This document shows positions 59,441 through 64,000 of a stretch of DNA of 64,000 nt, piece by piece; position 1 is the first letter of the stretch; each line of letters begins with the position of its first letter. This DNA comes from Ustilago trichophora (Eukaryota > Basidiomycota > Ustilaginomycetes > Ustilaginales > Ustilaginaceae): the NCBI GenBank assembly GCA_900323505.1, contig OOIN01000037.1, positions 310,001-374,000 of the forward strand. Reading direction: 5' to 3'. The notes under the pieces are model-generated. The model was not told the origin of the DNA and did not search any database. It worked only from the letters and a program-made list of their open reading frames with translations. Position numbers and translations under genes: made by a program.

Positions 59441-60937
59441 GCTTTCGAGTTACGGGAACCGAAAAAAAATACCAAGTCCAAGCGGGGAGAAAAGGGATCT
59501 ACAATCGAGCGGCTTGCGACGATCTCAGCTCGCCAAAGGGTTTGTCGAGCGTGCGGTCTTCTCTGTGTCTGTGTGTGCTCTCACCAAGGCGAGGCGAGGG
59601 GCTAGCCGCACAGGACAAGTTACGCAATGAGGCGTCTGCGGGGGTGTTGACGGGCACTTTTCAACACACAGACAGTGCGCGCTTTTTGATGTGAGGGTTA
59701 AAGCTCCGACGCGCATACAGAACAGTGCGCCCACTGTAGGAGAAGGGGGATCGCCAGATTGCCAAAACACAGAGTTGTACAGTATACAGCAATGGCCTTC
59801 GGAGCTAAAGGGTCGGAAACGCTGTGTCGAGAGGGAAGGGGGAAAGATGCAGGTGTTCATTCGCCGGCGCCTGTCGTTCAGAAAAGACGGATGCAAAAAA
59901 ACATGTCAGTTGCGATCTCTGAGGCTACAAGCAAGACCCCAAACGCACGCCCTGCTGCTGCTACAGTATCCTCCCCTCCACTTGGCTTTCACCACCTAGT
60001 GTTGTTTTTCCTTCACAGCAAACATGATCTGCATTGTACAGATGCAATCGGTGAGAAGCTGTTGACGCTCTCCAAGCATCTCGATGCAGAAGAAGCGTCT
60101 TGTATGCAATCTTGCCCTTCCAATTCTTCAGTCCTGTTCTTACAATTGTTCTGCTTTGCGACCTTGGACAGCAAGACGCCAGTCCGTCACTTTACGAGCC
60201 GAAAGACTCAGAGCTTCAAAACCTCGGCTGGATGGAAAGCATAGCGTTGGATGGATGGGGACAGACTACGCTCATAAATCATCCCACTTTTTGTCCATCA
60301 CGCTCGAGGTCAAAAGAGACTCGTCTCGCTTAAGTTTTCCATACTGTAGAGACTCTGTTTTGGGAATGGGAAAAAGAAAAAGTGACACGACCTTTTTCGC
60401 TCAAGGATCTCGTGGAATTGTGCCTGATTTGCACAAAAAGACAGGGCGGGCTCCGAGAAAGAAAGAAAAAAAAAAATGCAAGATGCGGCGAACCCTCGCA
60501 GCATCTCGCTTAATTGCCCTTCCCCGGCTTTTGGTTGACTAACCTCTCCACCGCCAAAGCACCGTCTCACTTTCGCTCCCTTTTCAGTGTTTGGGGTCAC
60601 GCCATTTGCAATTCAGACTCTCGAGAAGTGAGAGACTGAGAACAATGGGAACGCGGGAAGAGTAGCGCTTGTCAAGCCGCTCTTTGTGTCATGAAGGGGA
60701 TCGGTGGTAGAGTGTGGAGATGGTTAGAGATGTGGTGTCTTGGTTGGGCGATTTCGCACGAGTCGAGAGTTGCGATGAGGAACATGGCTCGGTGTCGGGA
60801 GATGCTGCCCCGATGAATCCAGTCCGATTCGGATTCAAGCACTCGGTTCAAGCCTAACAAGGATCGAAGAGTCAATCGGCCAATGCACTTTTGATTGCTA
60901 GCTCCAGATCGAAGAGCATCCGCAACATTGCACGGAA

Positions 60938-63400
60938 TCAAGCAAGATAGCGATAAACCCCTCTCTCACCCTCGACACGCTCCATATACTCCTTCTCGAT
61001 CAACATCTCAAACACCTTTTTGATCTCTGCTACATCGACGGTAAACCTACTCTTGATCTGGTCCACCACCTCGGTGATCAGCTCCGAGTGCTTGATCGTC
61101 TTTTTCGCCTTGAGCACGCGCACCGCCGCAGCTTGCAGAATCAACTCTCGATCGAGGAAGACACGCTGTTCGGTCGACTTTTGCTCTTCGGCAGTCTCCT
61201 TCATCTGGATCTGGTTGATACGGATTCGGTGACGCTCGTTCTTAAAGTTGTCGTTGAAGATGAACTCGTCGTCGTCGTTGACGTCTTTGCCCTGGGGAAG
61301 CTTGCGAAGCACACGCGTTGGGATTTGACCACACGCCAGACTCTGAAGAGTTCGCTTGAGCTCTTGATCGTTGAGACCGGTCTGGGTGCGAATGTCGACG
61401 TAGCTGAGTTTGACACCGGGAGCTAGGGGGTTGAAGAGAAGGAGAACGATGGCTTGGAAGGTGCTTACGTTGAGTTCTTTCACACCTGCCTTGTCGAAGT
61501 GCGTAGTGATGGAGAGGGTGCCGAGCGAGTGCTGCCAATGCAATCGGCGACCGCTGTTGCGCTTCTGGTAGAAGGCTTCAAAGCGTTGAGCGGCAGCGGC
61601 GAGCTCGGCAGGCAAAGCCACCTCAATGTTGGGATACGTAGGCCAGTGCGCTTGAGTCAGGACACTGACACTAAGATCGAAATCGTCCTTGGGTGAATCC
61701 TCTTCTTTGCGTTGCTTGACAGCAAAGCGCTCGTATTCGTCCATGAGATCCTTGGACACATCGACGTCCTTGATCATGGTCTCGAGCTTGGCGGTGAATT
61801 CGGGACCGCACTCTTCCTTGAGTTTGAGCAACATACTGCGCTCTGCATCGGACGAAGCCGAACGGTTGAGCAGCAGACGCTTGGCAAAATGACGCTTGTA
61901 AAATTCTTCAAACATGTCCTTGGCATGCGTGTAGCGGAAGAGGATGAGAGCCTCGTCCAAGTTGTGCTCAAGCTCTTGATCGGTCATGGTCTTGTTGCCA
62001 CTGCGAAGCTTGGCATCGAGGAACTTTGCGATGAGCTCGGCCGGCTTATTCTCGCGCTTATTGACAAAGACCTCGAAGCTGTCCTTCTGAGCGTTGACGA
62101 AATCGCCGTCGCGCTGGAAGCCGGTGGAGACGATGGTGTCGATGAACGACTTGAACTCGAGCAGCCTGTCGATCATGTCGTCGTCCCTCTGGCGATCGTT
62201 GACGATGGAAGCACCATGAGCCTTGATGTACTCGGCAAAGGACTTGCGCAAGTCGGCGAGGCGGTCGATGCTCTTGATGAGTTGGTAAATCTTGGCAAGA
62301 CCACTGAGCTCCTTTGCGGTGATAAGGTCAGGCAATCCGGCGAGGATGGTATCGGCGTGCTTGGTGACCAGCTGCTTGCGTGCAGCAGCTACATTGTCAA
62401 GGCGGCCTTGATCGGTGAGCAGGCACCACTGACTACGTTGCTGCTCTTGGAGGATGCGTCGGTCCGCATAATCGACGTAGTCGGTGGGAGATAGATTTGC
62501 GATGGAGGCTTTGGACTCGGCTTTGTAGAAAGCCTTTGTGGCGGCTGCAACGGCGTCATCCAGCACCTTTTCGGCCTTGAGCTGGCGGAACATGTTGGAT
62601 ATGGAGATGTGGAGTTGTCGGTAGGAGATGGACTCGTTGCGCTCGCCATCGATGGCTGCAACGATGCGGCTGAGGATCATTTGGGCGAGTGATTCATCCT
62701 TCAAGACACGGTGGCCAAAAATGTTGAGGCCGAGATCCCAGATGGGCAGTCGAGCATGTTCGGAGTGGCAGCTAGTCTCTGTCTTGCTTGCCGAGTTGGA
62801 AGCGGCTACAGACGGATTGGACTGGAGGAAGAAGCGGTCCAAGGGTAGCAGAACATCGCGTACCAGAGCAAGATTGTCGCACCAGTTGGACCAGATGGAC
62901 TGGAGCTGGGTGAGCCAGGAGATTTTGCTTGTCAGAGACTGGTTGGCAGAAGCCGAGCTGTGCAAAGAAGTAGCAAAGCTTCCAGCAGCGCGTTCGATTT
63001 CGATTTTGATCGTGTCGTAGAGGTCGTCCAAGGACTCTGGAGAAGAGTGGGTGACGAGAGTGTGAGTTGTACTGTAGAGCGACTGAAGAGAGGGCCGCTT
63101 GGTCGTTGCTGCCGAGCTTGAAGAGTTGGAGGACAAGAGCATGCGCACCGATCGTACGAGCTGGGTTGTAGCCTGGGAAGCATAGTTGGCAGGCGGAAGT
63201 GTCTTTTCGGGGTGGAACGAGGCAATCTTGATGGCAGCAGGAGCTCTGTTTTCGACGACAATGTTGCTGTCGCTGCATCTCGACTTGGCTAGGAAGGCGG
63301 CCAAACCACCGGTGGAAGCAGCCTGAGGGTTGGAGGAGGTATCGAAGAGAGCAGAGCTGGTAGCCTGAGCCCGTGAGAGCAGAGCATCTGCCAACGACAT
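60938..63400 (-). CDS. CUL4: Cullin-4-type ubiquitin ligase scaffold
   Basis: An 820-residue cullin. The N-terminal region (KIASFHPEKTLPPANY at about 57-72) resembles the CUL4 start of the cullin repeats, which bind the DDB1 adaptor. The cullin homology domain follows, with the LNVSTFQAIVLLLFN winged-helix region. RIRINQIQMKETAEEQ is the CUL4 form of the segment before the neddylation site; CUL1 and CUL3 differ here. Lys764 in VRVLKAKK is the predicted NEDD8 acceptor, exactly 56 residues from the end as in CUL1. The C-terminus YRYLA is typical. With DDB1 and RBX1 it would form CRL4 ligases acting in replication control, chromatin and DNA repair. Single exon, first ATG. Confidence 0.92.
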   Translation of the reverse strand: MSLADALLSRAQATSSALFDTSSNPQAASTGGLAAFLAKSRCSDSNIVVENRAPAAIKIASFHPEKTLPPANYASQATTQLVRSVRMLLSSNSSSSAATTKRPSLQSLYSTTHTLVTHSSPESLDDLYDTIKIEIERAAGSFATSLHSSASANQSLTSKISWLTQLQSIWSNWCDNLALVRDVLLPLDRFFLQSNPSVAASNSASKTETSCHSEHARLPIWDLGLNIFGHRVLKDESLAQMILSRIVAAIDGERNESISYRQLHISISNMFRQLKAEKVLDDAVAAATKAFYKAESKASIANLSPTDYVDYADRRILQEQQRSQWCLLTDQGRLDNVAAARKQLVTKHADTILAGLPDLITAKELSGLAKIYQLIKSIDRLADLRKSFAEYIKAHGASIVNDRQRDDDMIDRLLEFKSFIDTIVSTGFQRDGDFVNAQKDSFEVFVNKRENKPAELIAKFLDAKLRSGNKTMTDQELEHNLDEALILFRYTHAKDMFEEFYKRHFAKRLLLNRSASSDAERSMLLKLKEECGPEFTAKLETMIKDVDVSKDLMDEYERFAVKQRKEEDSPKDDFDLSVSVLTQAHWPTYPNIEVALPAELAAAAQRFEAFYQKRNSGRRLHWQHSLGTLSITTHFDKAGVKELNVSTFQAIVLLLFNPLAPGVKLSYVDIRTQTGLNDQELKRTLQSLACGQIPTRVLRKLPQGKDVNDDDEFIFNDNFKNERHRIRINQIQMKETAEEQKSTEQRVFLDRELILQAAAVRVLKAKKTIKHSELITEVVDQIKSRFTVDVAEIKKVFEMLIEKEYMERVEGERGVYRYLA

Positions 63401-64000
63401 CTTGTCGAGATTGCGCGGCCCAGAGGGGGGATGGGATGATGTCGCTTGATATGATGATGGTATGCTGTGGACCTTGTTGAATGTCGAGCGAGGATGAAGC
63501 GCGCCAAAAAAAAGGGTTCAAACAAGTGAGTGGTTCGTGCGAGGCTTGAAATGTCAGCAAAAAAAGGGGAGAAAAAGAAGGTGCATTTTCCGCTCCACAT
63601 TTTCCTCTTTTTTTATTTTTTTTTTTTTATTTTTCGATTTTCTTCAAAAAGGAAGAAATGCTCTCACAAAAGTGGAGTGAATTGTGATCGAATCGGAATT
63701 CGGTTTTCGTTTTTTCTCGGCAGACAAAGAGAGTCACAGTGTTGCGTGTGTTGCAGGTCAGAGCGGCCACTGCCGACAAAAGGCTGAGTTACACTGTGAC
63801 TACAGTTGCAACTTTGTTTGGATTTGGTGTGTTTCACCTTGTGTTGTTCCTTTCTTTCCTCCTTCATCTCAGCATTGCCTCGCTTCCTGCCTCTATCCAC
63901 ATCGACTATTGCAGGACTCGTAGGCTACAACATCTTCGCACAGAGCGTCTGTCTCGGCACACATCAGCTCAGATCGATTGACAACAACAAGCATCTTCCC
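63401..64000. other. Cullin-4 promoter region to window end
   Basis: These 600 bp lie upstream of cullin-4. They contain a T-rich tract (about 63607-63632) and no credible frame. A plus-strand gene may begin beyond the window. Confidence 0.45.

Larger units (their letters stand above)
57105..60937. other. 3.8 kb gene-free region
   Basis: This interval runs from the ferritin-like promoter to the 3' end of cullin-4. It contains an AGCCAAGC triplicate (about 57398-57420), a CT repeat (59412-59440) and five TACTGTA/TACAGTA words (57579, 57606, 59778, 59962, 60342). Short A and T tracts also occur. Frames of 60-176 codons exist but none shows a domain or signal peptide. It is the longest span without a recognisable gene, so a non-coding RNA or lineage-specific gene could be hidden here. 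Confidence 0.5.

Noticed and set aside
60850..60870. GGTTCAAGCC string resembling a tRNA B box
   Set aside because: Flanks do not pair and no A box lies at a suitable distance.

Overview
This window looks like nuclear chromosome from a smut fungus (Basidiomycota, Ustilaginales; Ustilago/Sporisorium/Moesziomyces-like). That assignment is inferred from gene content and architecture. Most genes are single long exons, and the few introns are mostly 82-132 nt with GT...AG ends. Leaders are pyrimidine-rich, codons favour C or G at third positions, intergenic DNA holds many CT/GA and GT microsatellites, and a Hook-type motor adaptor like U. maydis Hok1 is present. I found no transposon, tRNA, rRNA or CRISPR array.

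Layout, left to right: a gene-free leader (1-2234); a GCK-type Ste20-like kinase (2235-4673, +); a CaMK-type kinase (5061-6146, -); the H3K79 methyltransferase DOT1 (7366-9771, +); a mitochondrial carrier (9968-11116, -) divergent from the ALG10 glucosyltransferase (11438-13315, +); a secreted multicopper oxidase (14529-16865, +); inositol-3-phosphate synthase INO1 (17199-18887, -); a Hook adaptor (20760-23531, -) divergent from a SIKE/FGFR1OP2-type coiled-coil protein (24328-26328, +); TRAPP subunit TRS31 (26697-27834, +, one intron); a METTL2/6-type tRNA m3C methyltransferase (27913-28950, -); an ARL5-type GTPase (29592-30346, -, two introns, newly assembled here); GPI mannosyltransferase 2 (30743-32167, +); an unrecognised small hydrophobic protein (33268-33834, +); SCD6/LSM14 (34218-35959, -, one intron); an RSC-type bromodomain-BAH protein (36951-39851, -); a peroxisomal-type Lon protease (42377-45766, -); eIF5 (47945-49255, +); a fungal SDR-like protein of unknown function (49689-52268, -); a weak small-gene candidate (53736-54132, +); an MGST3-type MAPEG enzyme (54631-55405, +, two introns); a secreted ferritin-like Rds1-type protein (56193-57104, -); a 3.8 kb gene-poor gap; and cullin-4 (60938-63400, -).

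There is no operon-like logic: this is mostly housekeeping gene space. Some genes fall into shared pathways. ALG10 and GPI18 act on dolichol-linked and GPI glycans in the ER. TRS31, ARL5 and the Hook adaptor serve membrane traffic. DOT1, the RSC-like protein and cullin-4 act on chromatin or its ubiquitin ligases. SCD6 and eIF5 act in mRNA translation and decay. The GCK kinase and the SIKE-like protein may belong to a STRIPAK phosphatase-kinase assembly.

No dramatic new system is evident. The most unusual non-coding signal is a short word, TACTGTA (TACAGTA on the other strand). I counted 26 exact copies in intergenic DNA against three in coding sequence, often paired or overlapping. Other points for a second look are a bromodomain lacking the acetyl-lysine-binding Asn, an unusually long and fully open intron in SCD6, a duplicated element in the oxidase promoter, and two long T tracts.
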